Origin: Bradyrhizobium lablabi
Lineage (GTDB): Bacteria; Pseudomonadota; Alphaproteobacteria; Rhizobiales; Xanthobacteraceae
Assembly: GCF_018131005.1 (NCBI RefSeq)
Contig: NZ_JAFCJK010000005.1
Span: 1 to 64,000, forward strand
Length of the DNA: 64,000 nucleotides
Direction: 5' to 3'
Within the stretch, counting starts at the first letter, position 1; each line of letters opens with the position of its first letter. The notes under the pieces are model-generated. The model saw only the letters and a program-made list of their open reading frames with translations. It was not told where the DNA came from and ran no database searches. Positions 34,609 to 43,962 of the stretch are shown here, piece by piece. The position numbers and the translations under genes were made by a program.

Positions 34609-35982
34609 ATGGTGCTTCGGTTCAATATCGAAAACGAACCGAACCTCCCGGATGGAGGTCCGGTCGTCTTTGCTGTCGAGGGCAGGCGTTCGGTCGACAT
34701 CGGTCGGGACCGTCACCTCGACTGGACGTTGCCGGATCCGTCACGGCTGATTTCGGGAAAGCATTGCGAGGTGCATTTTCGCGACGGCGGCTACTGGCTG
34801 CACGACGTCTCGACCAACGGCACCTTTCTCAATGGCGCCGACCAGCGCATGCGGGGGCCGCACCGGTTGCGCGATGGCGATCGCTTGGTCGTCGGCCACT
34901 ACATCATCAGGGTCTCGCTGGATTCGGATGAGGTCAGCACCGGCAGCATCGCTCCGAATCATGGGGCGCAGTTGCAGACGCCCCTCGCGCAGCAGCACGC
35001 AAACTACCAGGAACTTTGGACGCCTGATCGTGACGTGCCGCCGCCGATTGATCCGCAGCAGTTGAGAAAGCCACGCGAGGCAGCGCGGCCCGTCAATCCC
35101 GAGTTTCTCGACTGGGCGGCCAGCGTTCCGGAGCCGGACGCGGAGCGTATTCGACGCCCGCCGTCGACGCCGCCCCGCGCGCCGTTGTTGCAGGATGACA
35201 TGAGCTGGGCGGCCGGTCCGGTCGCCGCGCCGAAACCGTCATTTGAACCGCCACCCGCGATCCCGACGCCGCGCCGGCCGACGGTGTGGACCGATGACGA
35301 GGAAGCCGCCGCCGAGCCGCCGCGTCCCCACGTTGAGCCGCCGCGGCCGGCCCGCGCGGCCGACCAGGGGCCGCCTTCCGCTGTGCCAGAGACCCGCGCC
35401 GAGTTCGCCCGTCTGGTGGCGCGCGCGGCCAGGTTGCCGGACAATTTCTTTGCCAACAAGACCGACGCCGAACTTGCCGAGCAGCTCGGCGTCATCTTGC
35501 GCATTACCGTGGATAATCTGATGGCGCTGCTGCAGGCGCGAACCCAGGCCAAGCAACTGACCCGCAGCGCCAGCCAGACCACCATCCAGGCGATTGAGAA
35601 CAATCCTCTGAAATTTTCGCCGACGCCGGAAGAGGCGATGCGCATTCTGTTCGGACCACCGACGCGCAGCTACCTCGACTCCGAGCGCGCCTTCGCGCAA
35701 AGCTTCAGCGACCTCAAGTCACATCAACTGAAGACCTATACGGCGATGCAACATGCCGTCAGCGAGCTCGTCGCCAGCATCGACCCCACACTGGTGGCGC
35801 GCGAGCTCGAGCTTCAGCGCGGCGCGAGATCTTGGCTCGGCTCGAACAAGGGCAAACTCTGGGACGAATTCCTGGCTCGCTGGAAGGCGCATCTCGGTCG
35901 CGACAACAGCGCGCCGATCGATACCTTCATGGCGCATTTCTCGAACTATTACGATCGTGGCGACAAGGCCGGGTCAAAGTAA
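34609..35982 (+). CDS. tagH: T6SS FHA-domain protein TagH
   Basis: A 457-residue protein with an N-terminal forkhead-associated domain (residues ~20-100), including VDIGRDRHLDWTLPDPSRLI, SGKHCEVHF and DVSTNGTFLNG. A long Pro-rich linker precedes a C-terminal type VI FHA domain (residues ~260-455). FHA domains bind phosphothreonine, so the partner is likely the kinase PpkA or its substrate. The ATG at 34609 is preferred because MVLRFNIENEPNLPDGG starts family members. A GTG at 34597 overlapping the upstream stop (TAGTG) is also possible. Confidence 0.9.
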   Translation: MVLRFNIENEPNLPDGGPVVFAVEGRRSVDIGRDRHLDWTLPDPSRLISGKHCEVHFRDGGYWLHDVSTNGTFLNGADQRMRGPHRLRDGDRLVVGHYIIRVSLDSDEVSTGSIAPNHGAQLQTPLAQQHANYQELWTPDRDVPPPIDPQQLRKPREAARPVNPEFLDWAASVPEPDAERIRRPPSTPPRAPLLQDDMSWAAGPVAAPKPSFEPPPAIPTPRRPTVWTDDEEAAAEPPRPHVEPPRPARAADQGPPSAVPETRAEFARLVARAARLPDNFFANKTDAELAEQLGVILRITVDNLMALLQARTQAKQLTRSASQTTIQAIENNPLKFSPTPEEAMRILFGPPTRSYLDSERAFAQSFSDLKSHQLKTYTAMQHAVSELVASIDPTLVARELELQRGARSWLGSNKGKLWDEFLARWKAHLGRDNSAPIDTFMAHFSNYYDRGDKAGSK

Positions 35983-36030
35983 ATTGTCGATGACCACGCG
36001 GTCGTCGAAGACTGCTGAGCGGATGTAGGA

Positions 36031-37368
36031 ATGTCTTGGTACAGCAAGGTTTTCTGGTCGGAAGGTCTGTTTCTGCGGCCGCACCATCTGCAGCAGAACG
36101 ATCGCTACGTCGAGCATTTGCTGGAAAAGCGGGTTCGTTACACGACGCCATATCCTTGGGGGTTCGCCGAGCTCGAGATCGATCACGATCTCACAGAACA
36201 GAGCAAATTTGCGGTGCGTAGCGCCGCTGGCGTGATGCCGGACGGAACGCCGTTCGACATCCCCGCCGATAGCCCGATTCCGGACGCGATCGAAGTGCCG
36301 GACTCGGCCGCCGGCCAGATCGTCTGGCTGATGATGCCGGTCGCGGCGCCAAACACTCGCGAAGTTGATGAGGGTCGCGCCGACAGCGCCAGCCGTTATG
36401 TGCGTGCCTCCGAGACGTTCATTGACTCGACCTCGGCGCTGCGCGTCGAGGAAGAGATCGATATCGCTTATCCGCGATTGTCATTCGAGCTGCGGAAGAC
36501 CAACAAGCCGGGATACATGGGCATCGGGATCGCGCGCATTCTGGAAGTGCGCGACAAGAATGTCCTGTTCGACGACAAGTTCGTGCCGCCGATGCTGGCC
36601 TGCGCCGCGCATCCGGTGGTCGACGGCTGGCTCAACCGCATCATCGGCTGGGTCGAGACCAAGCTCGACGAGCTGTCGCGCTACGCGGTCGATCCGTCGT
36701 CCGGCGGCGGGCTCCAGAGCGTCGATTATCTGGTGCTACAATTGCTCAATCGCACCATTCCGGTGCTGACCCACTTCCAGCGTTCCCGCAGCGTGCATCC
36801 CGAACGGCTGTACGAGGAGTTGCTGAGGCTTGCGGGTGAGCTTGCCACGTTCGCCACCGCAGAGCGCCGCGCGCGCGACTATCCGACCTATGATCACGAC
36901 AATCTCGAGTACGTCTTCACTCCATTGGTGCGCGACATCCAGGACTTCTTGAGCGCGCGGCTTGGTCGGCGAGCGATCCGACTGGAGATTATCGAGCGCG
37001 CCCAGAATGCATTCGTGTCGCCGATCCGCGATCGGGCGCTTTTCCGGAATGCTACGCTGGTACTGGAGGTTGCCGCGCGGCGGCCGCTGGTGGAGATTCA
37101 GAACGAATTCCCGCACCTTTTCAAGGTCGGGCCGAACACCAAGATGAACGAGATCGTGCACGCCAACCTGCCAGGGCTGACGCTGGTGCACCTGCCGACG
37201 CCACCACCGCACATCCGGGCCATCACAGACCACGTATATTTCTATCTCGACCGCAAATCGCCGCTATGGCCCGAGTTCAGCACGGCGGCCTCGATCGGGA
37301 TGCACTTCTCCGGCGACTGGCCGGAGCTTGAGCTATATCTTTGGGCCATCCTGGAAGATCGGCCATGA
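36031..37368 (+). CDS. tssK: T6SS baseplate-membrane connector TssK
   Basis: A 445-residue TssK/ImpJ/VasE protein linking the baseplate to the TssL-TssM membrane complex. The start YSKVFWSEGLFLRPHHLQQN is diagnostic, and the C-terminal domain has FKVGPNTKMNEIVHANLPGL followed by a PPPHIRAI segment. TssK trimers bind the cytoplasmic domains of TssL and TssM. Its stop overlaps the tssL start in an ATGA-type junction. Confidence 0.95.
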   Translation: MSWYSKVFWSEGLFLRPHHLQQNDRYVEHLLEKRVRYTTPYPWGFAELEIDHDLTEQSKFAVRSAAGVMPDGTPFDIPADSPIPDAIEVPDSAAGQIVWLMMPVAAPNTREVDEGRADSASRYVRASETFIDSTSALRVEEEIDIAYPRLSFELRKTNKPGYMGIGIARILEVRDKNVLFDDKFVPPMLACAAHPVVDGWLNRIIGWVETKLDELSRYAVDPSSGGGLQSVDYLVLQLLNRTIPVLTHFQRSRSVHPERLYEELLRLAGELATFATAERRARDYPTYDHDNLEYVFTPLVRDIQDFLSARLGRRAIRLEIIERAQNAFVSPIRDRALFRNATLVLEVAARRPLVEIQNEFPHLFKVGPNTKMNEIVHANLPGLTLVHLPTPPPHIRAITDHVYFYLDRKSPLWPEFSTAASIGMHFSGDWPELELYLWAILEDRP

Positions 37369-38900
37369 ACGACAGGGACAAGCCGGTCAATCCTTTCGGT
37401 CGGGGCGAACGGACGATCATCCGTCCGAACCCTGGCGGGAAGCTGCCGCCGGCTCCAGCCCCCGAGCCTGCGGCCCCGGCAGGCGCGCCGCCGGCCGGAC
37501 GCCAAGCCTACTCGCCATCGCCCGTACCGTCTCCCGGCGCGGCTGCTCCGCCGCCGTCTTCCTTTTCCGCCCCTCCGCCGACCCCGACCTACGCCGCTGC
37601 GCCGGTCAGCCATACGGCGGAGGAATGGATCTCAACGCCCGCCGCGGCCCAGGCGCCTCAGCAGATCCTGCCGCCCGGGCCGCCGCTGCGCGTGGACGAT
37701 CTGGTCGCGCCGAACGCAAACCCGGTGATGCGCGCTGCCGGGCCGCTGCTGCAACTGCTCGGCCGCTTGCGGGTGGCGCTCATGCGCGCCTCGTTCGCGA
37801 GCTTGATGGAACAGGTTGCCGACGCCATCAAGTTCTTCGAGAAGGACATCCGTTCGGCCGGCATTTCGGAGCATCAGGCCAACACGGCGAAATACATCCT
37901 GTGCGCCACCGCCGACGATATCGTGCAACACATCCCGACGGAGGATCGCCACGTCTGGACCCAATACTCGATGCTAAGCCGGTTCTTCGGCGAGCGGGTA
38001 GGCGGCGTCCGCTTCTTCGAAATCCTCGACCATCTGAAGACTGATCCGCTGGTGAACTATCCGGTGCTCGAGCTGCAGCACGCCTGCCTCGCGCTCGGAT
38101 TCCAGGGAATGCACCGCACATCGACAAATGGGCTGGCGAACCTGCAGGTGATTCAGCGCAATCTCTACGAGACCCTGCGCCGGGTTCGGCCCAAGGTGAT
38201 GAGCGACCTGTCGCCGAACTGGCGTGGGCAGGCGCTGGCCGGTCGCCGGCAGCGGATTCGAATTCCCGTCTGGATGGTGGCCGCCGTGGTCGCCGCGCTG
38301 TTGACGGGGAGCTATTTCGCGCTGCGGATGCTGCTTGCCGGCCGAGCCGAGAATGCCGCCGAGGTGGCGCTGGCGTTACATCCCGGCGATCCGATCGAGC
38401 TCAAGCGCAGGATCGTCGCGCCTCCGCCACCCCCGCCTCCGCCGCCACCACCGGACCGCATTACGCAGTTGCAACGCATCCGCAACGCGCTGGCGAAGGA
38501 GAACACGGCCTGCGCCATGACGGCGGACCAGACCGCGAGCTTCATCGTGATCCGAGTTTGCGACCTGGCGCTGTTCGCCGCGGGGCAGGCCACGATCCTA
38601 GACGGCTTCAGGCCGGTGGCGGCCCGCGTCGCGGCAACCCTCGACAAGGAGCCGGGACGAATCCGCATCGTCGGCCATACCGACAGCTCGCCGATTCGCA
38701 CCGTCCGCTTCCCATCGAATTTCGAGCTGTCGGTCGAGCGCGCCAAGGCGGTTGCAGCCGCCCTGAAGCCGGGTCTAGCCGATGCATCGCGCATCGACGT
38801 CGACGGCAAGGGGCCGGATGCGCCGATCGCGAGCAATTCGACACCCGAGGGACGTGCCAAGAACCGGCGCGTCGAAATTTTCATCGAGCGCAGCGAATAG
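37365..38900 (+). CDS. tssL: T6SS membrane-complex protein TssL with OmpA-like C-terminus
   Basis: A 511-residue evolved TssL. A Pro-rich N-terminal arm (residues ~1-105) precedes the DotU-type cytoplasmic domain (~115-285; FFEKDIRSAGISEHQANTAK and HVWTQYSMLSRFFGERVGG). A single membrane segment follows (IPVWMVAAVVAALLTGSYFA), then a poly-Pro run and a periplasmic OmpA-like peptidoglycan-binding domain (IRIVGHTDSSPIRTVRFPSN, then FELSVERAKAVAAAL). The peptidoglycan-binding module probably replaces TssJ-type anchoring. The ATG at 37365 overlaps the tssK stop. Confidence 0.94.
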   Translation: MNDRDKPVNPFGRGERTIIRPNPGGKLPPAPAPEPAAPAGAPPAGRQAYSPSPVPSPGAAAPPPSSFSAPPPTPTYAAAPVSHTAEEWISTPAAAQAPQQILPPGPPLRVDDLVAPNANPVMRAAGPLLQLLGRLRVALMRASFASLMEQVADAIKFFEKDIRSAGISEHQANTAKYILCATADDIVQHIPTEDRHVWTQYSMLSRFFGERVGGVRFFEILDHLKTDPLVNYPVLELQHACLALGFQGMHRTSTNGLANLQVIQRNLYETLRRVRPKVMSDLSPNWRGQALAGRRQRIRIPVWMVAAVVAALLTGSYFALRMLLAGRAENAAEVALALHPGDPIELKRRIVAPPPPPPPPPPPDRITQLQRIRNALAKENTACAMTADQTASFIVIRVCDLALFAAGQATILDGFRPVAARVAATLDKEPGRIRIVGHTDSSPIRTVRFPSNFELSVERAKAVAAALKPGLADASRIDVDGKGPDAPIASNSTPEGRAKNRRVEIFIERSE

Positions 38901-38944
38901 GCCGATGCGGCCGGCTGCGCGTGGTTTGCGACAGGTACGGGCAG

Positions 38945-41900
38945 ATGCTTGCTAAGGACATTCTCCGCATCATTCTCTACGGAATCGGGCTCAGCTCGCT
39001 CGGCGCGGTGGTTTATCTCGCTGGTCCCTTCATTGCGTTCGGCGACTGGCGGCCGCTGGAGAACCATATCGTCCGCCAGATCGTCATCCTGCTGCTCGTC
39101 ACAGGGGCAGCGAGCTTCACGGGCTTCAAGCTGTTCAAGCGTCGCAAGGGTGCCAAGGAGATCGCCGACGGCATCAGTGGCGCGGACCAGCCCGTCAGTG
39201 ACGAGCCGGTGCTCAAGGAGCGCATGAAGGATGCGCTGGAGACACTGAAGACCGCCAGCGGCAACAAGTCCGGCTACCTCTACGATCTGCCCTGGTATGT
39301 TATCATCGGTCCTCCAGGCGCCGGCAAGACCACGGCCCTGGTCAATTCCGGGCTCAAATTTCCGCTGGCGCGAGGGGCGACGCCGGCGGCTATCGCCGGG
39401 GTCGGCGGCACCCGCTATTGCGATTGGTGGTTTACCGAGGAAGCGGTGTTGATCGATACCGCCGGCCGCTACACCACCCAGGATTCCGACAGCAAGGCCG
39501 ACAAGGAAAGCTGGCTTGCTTTCCTTGATATCTTGAAGAAAAGCCGGTCGCGCCAGCCGATCAACGGTGTTCTCGTCGCCATCAGTCTTGAGGACGTCCT
39601 GACGCTGCCGAAGCAGGAGCTGGCGCTTCACGCAGACGCCATCCGGATGCGCCTGCTCGAACTGCATCAGCGGCTCAAGGTCAGCTTCCCGGTCTACGCG
39701 CTGTTCACCAAGGCTGATCTCGTCGCCGGCTTTACCGAGTATTTCGCCTATCTCGGCGAGGCGGGCCGACGCCAGGTCTGGGGCGCCACCTTCCAGACCG
39801 CCGACAAGACCCAGAACCTGGTCGGCCAGGTTCCGGTCGAGTTCGATCGCCTGCTGGAGCGTCTGAGTGAGGAGACCCTCGATCGTCTGCAGGATGAACC
39901 GACGCCGCAGCACCGTGTGCAATTGTTCGGATTCCCGGCGCAGATGGCGCGGCTCAAGCCGCAGATACACGATTTCCTCAACCAGATCTTCGAACCGACG
40001 CGCTATCACGTGAATGCGAACCTCCGCGGGTTCTACTTCACCTCAGGTACTCAGCAAGGTACGCCGATCGACCAATTGATCGGATCTCTCGCGCGCACGT
40101 TCGGCGCGGAGGAAGTCGGCGCCGGATCCTATTCAGGGACAGGCAAGAGCTATTTCCTCGCGGATCTGATTTCCAAGGTCATCATCGGCGAGGCTGACTG
40201 GGTCTCGACCGATCGCGCGGCGGTGCGCCGCGCGTTGATCCTGAAAACCGCAGCGCTGTCCCTGATCGGGCTGGTGTCGATCGGGCTGATCGCGGCCTGG
40301 CTGACCAGCTACAAGCGGAATTCCGATCTGATCGAGCAAAGCCTGCAGGCGGACAACGAATACGCCGCCGCTGGAGCACCACTGATCAAGCAGACGTTGA
40401 TTGCCGACCATGATCTCGACAAGGTGCTGCCGCTGCTCTACCGGCTACGCAATGCTCCGGCGGGCTACGGATCGCGCGATGCGCCGGTTCCGCTGTCAGC
40501 TCGCTATGGACTGAGCCAGCACGCCCGATTGTTGTCACCCACCAAGGCGGCCTATCACACCGCGCTTGAACGTATGTTCCGTCCGCGCCTGCTGTACCGC
40601 CTGGAGGAGCAGCTCAACGCGCGCCTCGGCGATCCTGCCTTCGTTTACGAGGCGCTGAAGGTGTACCTGATGCTCGGCGGCCAGCAGGCGCCGGACCGTG
40701 AGCTGATCCGTTCCTGGATGCAACGCGACTGGGCGGACAATCTCTACCCTGGCGCGACCAACGCGGAGGGGCGGCGTCTGCTCGAGGAGAACCTCATGGC
40801 GATGTTCGACCTCGAGACGGAGCAGCCACCGCTGGTCGAACTTGACGGCCGTCTGATCAAGCAAGCGCAGAACTCGTTGGCGCGCCTGAGCGTGTCGCAA
40901 CGTGCCTACGAATTTCTGAAATCCGAGGCGCGCTCATCGACCGCAGGCGATTGGATCGTCAGCCGCCGCGGCGGCCCGGACGTGGCGGTCGTGTTTGAGA
41001 CGACGACGGGGCAGCCGCTGGACACGTTGCGGGTACCCGAGTTCTTCACCTACAACGGCTTCCATCAGAAGTTCATCGCCCGGCTCCCGGGATTGTCGGA
41101 GCGCATGAAGCGCGAGCGGTGGGTGCTGGGTGATGCCGGCCAGCAGTCTGCCATCGATCAGCAGTATGACAACCTCGCCAACGATCTGCTCAATATTTAC
41201 TCCAACGAATTCGTGACGACCTGGCGCGCGGCGCTCGGCAGTCTGCGCCTGAAGAAGCTGCTCGCCGACAAGCCGAAATACGAGGTGCTCAGGGCGCTTT
41301 CGGCGCCAACTTCGCCGATGCGACAAATTCTGGAGTCGGTGCGCGACGAGACGATGCTGACCAAGGAGCGTCCGAAGCCGGCAAACGCTGCTGCGCCGGC
41401 TGCGCCTGCGCCGGTCTTGTTCACCAATGCGCAGGATGGACCGCCCGGGGCGAGGATCGAGGCGCAGTTCAAGCCCTACCATGCGGTGCTCGAAGGCGAG
41501 AGCACACGCAAGCCGATCGACTCGACCATCGCTAACCTGAACGACATCGCGCAGAACTTGACGCTGATGATCGAAAATCCGCAACTGACCGCACAGGCGA
41601 CCGCTGGGCTTCAGACTCAGGTCGCCGCCTTGCGAAACAATGCCTCGCGAATGCCGCCGCCGTTCTCGGACATGCTGCGTGCGGCAGCCGGAGAGTTCGA
41701 AGGCAACATTGCCGCATCGACTGCCGGGCAGATCCTCCAGTCGTTGCGCGATCAGGTCACGCCGGTCTGTCAGCAGACGATAACAAACCGCTACCCGTTC
41801 GTGCGCGGCAGCACCCAGGAGGTTCCGCTCGCGGACTTTGCCAAGCTGTTTAGTCCGAACGGCGTCATGGATAAGTTCTTCGCCCAGTTCCTCGCGCCTT

Positions 41901-42481
41901 ACGCCGACACGTCGCGATCGGAGTGGGTCTGGCGGAAGGAGAGTCCCGTCGGCCGATCATTCTCGCCCGACACACTGAAACAGTTCCAGAATGCGGCCTA
42001 TATCCGCGACGCCTTTTTCCAGACCGGTGGCGGCGTGCCGGCGGTATCGTTCGCAATCCGGCCGCCGGGTGCCGCGGGTCCGGGCGTTACCATCAAGACC
42101 GAAATTGGTGGCACCACGATCACGAGCCCGACCACTCCAGCGCCGACTTCTGCTTCGATGTTTGGCATGCAGCAGCCTCCACCGCCGCCACCGCCACCGC
42201 AGACCAATGCACCAACGACTGTGGTGTGGCCGGGTCCGTCGCCGCGGACAGCGATTTCGGTCAGTAACGACACCGGCCAGCCTTCCGTGCTCGAGCGCAT
42301 CGGCCCGTGGTCACTGTTTCGGATGCTGGAGGCAGGCTCGCTGGTGGCAAAGTCAGAGACAGCAAGCGCGACGTTTATCGTCGCGGGGCGCGAACTCAAC
42401 TATCAGATATCGACCGGATCGTTGCGAAATCCGCTCAACATGACGGTGCTCCGCGAGTTCCGTTGCCCGACCGGAATATGA
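38945..42481 (+). CDS. tssM: T6SS inner-membrane protein TssM (IcmF)
   Basis: A 1178-residue IcmF/VasK protein. Two N-terminal membrane segments (residues ~8-30 and ~44-62) precede a cytoplasmic NTPase-like domain with Walker A GPPGAGKTT at residues 122-130. A third membrane segment lies near residues 435-455 (ALSLIGLVSIGLIAAWLTS), followed by a large periplasmic domain ending in a beta-rich TssM C-terminal domain. The ATG at 38945 starts LAKDILRIILYGIGL as expected; the longer frame upstream overlaps tssL and is not real. Its stop overlaps the tagF start. Confidence 0.94.
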   Translation: MLAKDILRIILYGIGLSSLGAVVYLAGPFIAFGDWRPLENHIVRQIVILLLVTGAASFTGFKLFKRRKGAKEIADGISGADQPVSDEPVLKERMKDALETLKTASGNKSGYLYDLPWYVIIGPPGAGKTTALVNSGLKFPLARGATPAAIAGVGGTRYCDWWFTEEAVLIDTAGRYTTQDSDSKADKESWLAFLDILKKSRSRQPINGVLVAISLEDVLTLPKQELALHADAIRMRLLELHQRLKVSFPVYALFTKADLVAGFTEYFAYLGEAGRRQVWGATFQTADKTQNLVGQVPVEFDRLLERLSEETLDRLQDEPTPQHRVQLFGFPAQMARLKPQIHDFLNQIFEPTRYHVNANLRGFYFTSGTQQGTPIDQLIGSLARTFGAEEVGAGSYSGTGKSYFLADLISKVIIGEADWVSTDRAAVRRALILKTAALSLIGLVSIGLIAAWLTSYKRNSDLIEQSLQADNEYAAAGAPLIKQTLIADHDLDKVLPLLYRLRNAPAGYGSRDAPVPLSARYGLSQHARLLSPTKAAYHTALERMFRPRLLYRLEEQLNARLGDPAFVYEALKVYLMLGGQQAPDRELIRSWMQRDWADNLYPGATNAEGRRLLEENLMAMFDLETEQPPLVELDGRLIKQAQNSLARLSVSQRAYEFLKSEARSSTAGDWIVSRRGGPDVAVVFETTTGQPLDTLRVPEFFTYNGFHQKFIARLPGLSERMKRERWVLGDAGQQSAIDQQYDNLANDLLNIYSNEFVTTWRAALGSLRLKKLLADKPKYEVLRALSAPTSPMRQILESVRDETMLTKERPKPANAAAPAAPAPVLFTNAQDGPPGARIEAQFKPYHAVLEGESTRKPIDSTIANLNDIAQNLTLMIENPQLTAQATAGLQTQVAALRNNASRMPPPFSDMLRAAAGEFEGNIAASTAGQILQSLRDQVTPVCQQTITNRYPFVRGSTQEVPLADFAKLFSPNGVMDKFFAQFLAPYADTSRSEWVWRKESPVGRSFSPDTLKQFQNAAYIRDAFFQTGGGVPAVSFAIRPPGAAGPGVTIKTEIGGTTITSPTTPAPTSASMFGMQQPPPPPPPPQTNAPTTVVWPGPSPRTAISVSNDTGQPSVLERIGPWSLFRMLEAGSLVAKSETASATFIVAGRELNYQISTGSLRNPLNMTVLREFRCPTGI

Positions 42482-43179
42482 CCATGCGCTGCGGGCTATT
42501 CGGGAAGATCGGCGCGAAGCGCGATTTCATCGCGATCGCGACCCCGCGCAGTTTCCTGGAGATCTGGGAGCCGTGGGTCCAGGCCGCGCTGTCGGCAAGC
42601 CGCCACCAGCTCGGCTCCGACTGGCAGCAGGCATTCCTGACGGCGCCGGTGTGGCGGTTCTGGCTCGGCGCTGCAATCTGCGGTACCACCGTCGCGGGAG
42701 CGATCATGCCCTCGCTCGACGGGGTTGGGCGGTATTATCCACTGACGCTGCATGCGGTGACCGACGAGGGTGCGTCGTTGCCCTCGCCAAGCGTCGATCC
42801 GCAGGACGAGTGGTTCGGGCAAGCGGAGACGTTCCTGCTCTCGACCCTGGATCGAGCCGCTACCTACGAGCAGGTCGCCGACGCTCTGGATCGTCTCGCG
42901 GTGCCGCGGCTGCAGGCACTGGTCGCCGACGTGCCGCCGATGGTGCCGCTCGGCACGGCAATGGCGGGAACGGTTACGGCGGCTGACGCTTTCGCGGAGT
43001 CGTTCGCTGCGCTCGGCACGGCCAACCCGCAGATCTACGCCGCTGCCAGTTTCTGGTGGACCGCCGGGGGATCCGGCTTCCCGCCGATGGCAGTGTGCTG
43101 CCGGGGATTGCCGGACCCGTTTCACTATTCCACCCTGCTGACCGGCGATCTCGGCGGGGCGGCATCCGGCACGGGATGA
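42478..43179 (+). CDS. tagF: T6SS repressor/accessory protein TagF
   Basis: A 233-residue TagF/ImpM-family protein. The start CGLFGKIGAKRDFIAIATPR and the central WFGQAETFLLSTLD pattern are characteristic. In Pseudomonas and Agrobacterium, TagF blocks T6SS assembly post-translationally, and threonine phosphorylation can relieve this through FHA. It is encoded between tssM (ATGA-type overlap at 42478-42481) and the PP2C phosphatase, as in other loci with kinase control. An ATG two codons later is an alternative start. Confidence 0.9.
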   Translation: MTMRCGLFGKIGAKRDFIAIATPRSFLEIWEPWVQAALSASRHQLGSDWQQAFLTAPVWRFWLGAAICGTTVAGAIMPSLDGVGRYYPLTLHAVTDEGASLPSPSVDPQDEWFGQAETFLLSTLDRAATYEQVADALDRLAVPRLQALVADVPPMVPLGTAMAGTVTAADAFAESFAALGTANPQIYAAASFWWTAGGSGFPPMAVCCRGLPDPFHYSTLLTGDLGGAASGTG

Positions 43180-43185
43180 CGCGCG

Positions 43186-43962
43186 ATGGTCCATGTCCCG
43201 TCCTTGTTCGATGTCGGCAGCGTCACCCATGTCGGGCGGGTGCGGACGCGGAACGAGGATTCGTGCCTGGTGCGGACCGATGTCGGCTTGTGGGCGGTCG
43301 CCGACGGCATGGGCGGGCATGAGGCCGGTGATCTCGCCAGTCGCATCGTAGTGCACTCGCTCGACGCCATCGAGGCGCCGGCCTCTGCCGCGGACCTGCT
43401 GGCGCAATGCGAGGAGCGGCTGTTCAGTGCGAACCAGGAGATCATCGCGCTCAGTCATGCGCGGCAAGGTGTCATCATCGGCAGCACGGCCGCCGTTCTG
43501 CTGGTGCGCGATGACTATTATGCCTGCGTATGGGCGGGCGACAGCAGGGTCTACCTGATCAGCGGCGGCAACATCAGCCAGGTGTCGCACGACCATAGTG
43601 AACTGGAGGAGTTGATCGCCGGCGGCGCGTTGTCGCGCGAGGAGGTCAAGGACTGGTCGAGCAACGCCATCACCCGGGCGGTTGGAGTTGATGCTGATCC
43701 GGAGTTCGAGGTGGTGACTGGTCCGGCCCAACCGGGAGATATCTTCGTGATATGCAGCGACGGCCTGACCAAGCACCTGCAGGACGACGAGATCCTTCAG
43801 CACGCGGCCACGCTTTCCGCTCAGACCGCTTGCGATGACATGCTCGCGCTGGCTCTTGATCGCGGCGGGCTTGATAACGTGACGGTCGTGATCGTCAAGC
43901 TGCTGACGCCGCAATCCTCGGAGCGGACGAGATCGCCGCTCGATGCGGAGCCGCAACCATGA
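43186..43962 (+). CDS. pppA: PP2C-type Ser/Thr phosphatase PppA of the T6SS
   Basis: A 258-residue metal-dependent PP2C phosphatase. All main motifs are present: RTRNEDS, WAVADGMGGHEAG, GSTAAVLLV, WAGDSRVYLI, VICSDGLT and DNVTVVIV, with the metal-binding Asp residues intact. It should remove phosphate from FHA or TagF-type targets and oppose PpkA. It has no membrane segment. It follows tagF by 6 bases, and its stop overlaps the kinase start by four bases. Confidence 0.93.
   Translation: MVHVPSLFDVGSVTHVGRVRTRNEDSCLVRTDVGLWAVADGMGGHEAGDLASRIVVHSLDAIEAPASAADLLAQCEERLFSANQEIIALSHARQGVIIGSTAAVLLVRDDYYACVWAGDSRVYLISGGNISQVSHDHSELEELIAGGALSREEVKDWSSNAITRAVGVDADPEFEVVTGPAQPGDIFVICSDGLTKHLQDDEILQHAATLSAQTACDDMLALALDRGGLDNVTVVIVKLLTPQSSERTRSPLDAEPQP

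Noticed and set aside
38558..38944. N-terminal extension of tssM
   Set aside because: It overlaps tssL in another frame and gives a basic non-membrane sequence; the ATG at 38945 starts the family-typical membrane anchor.
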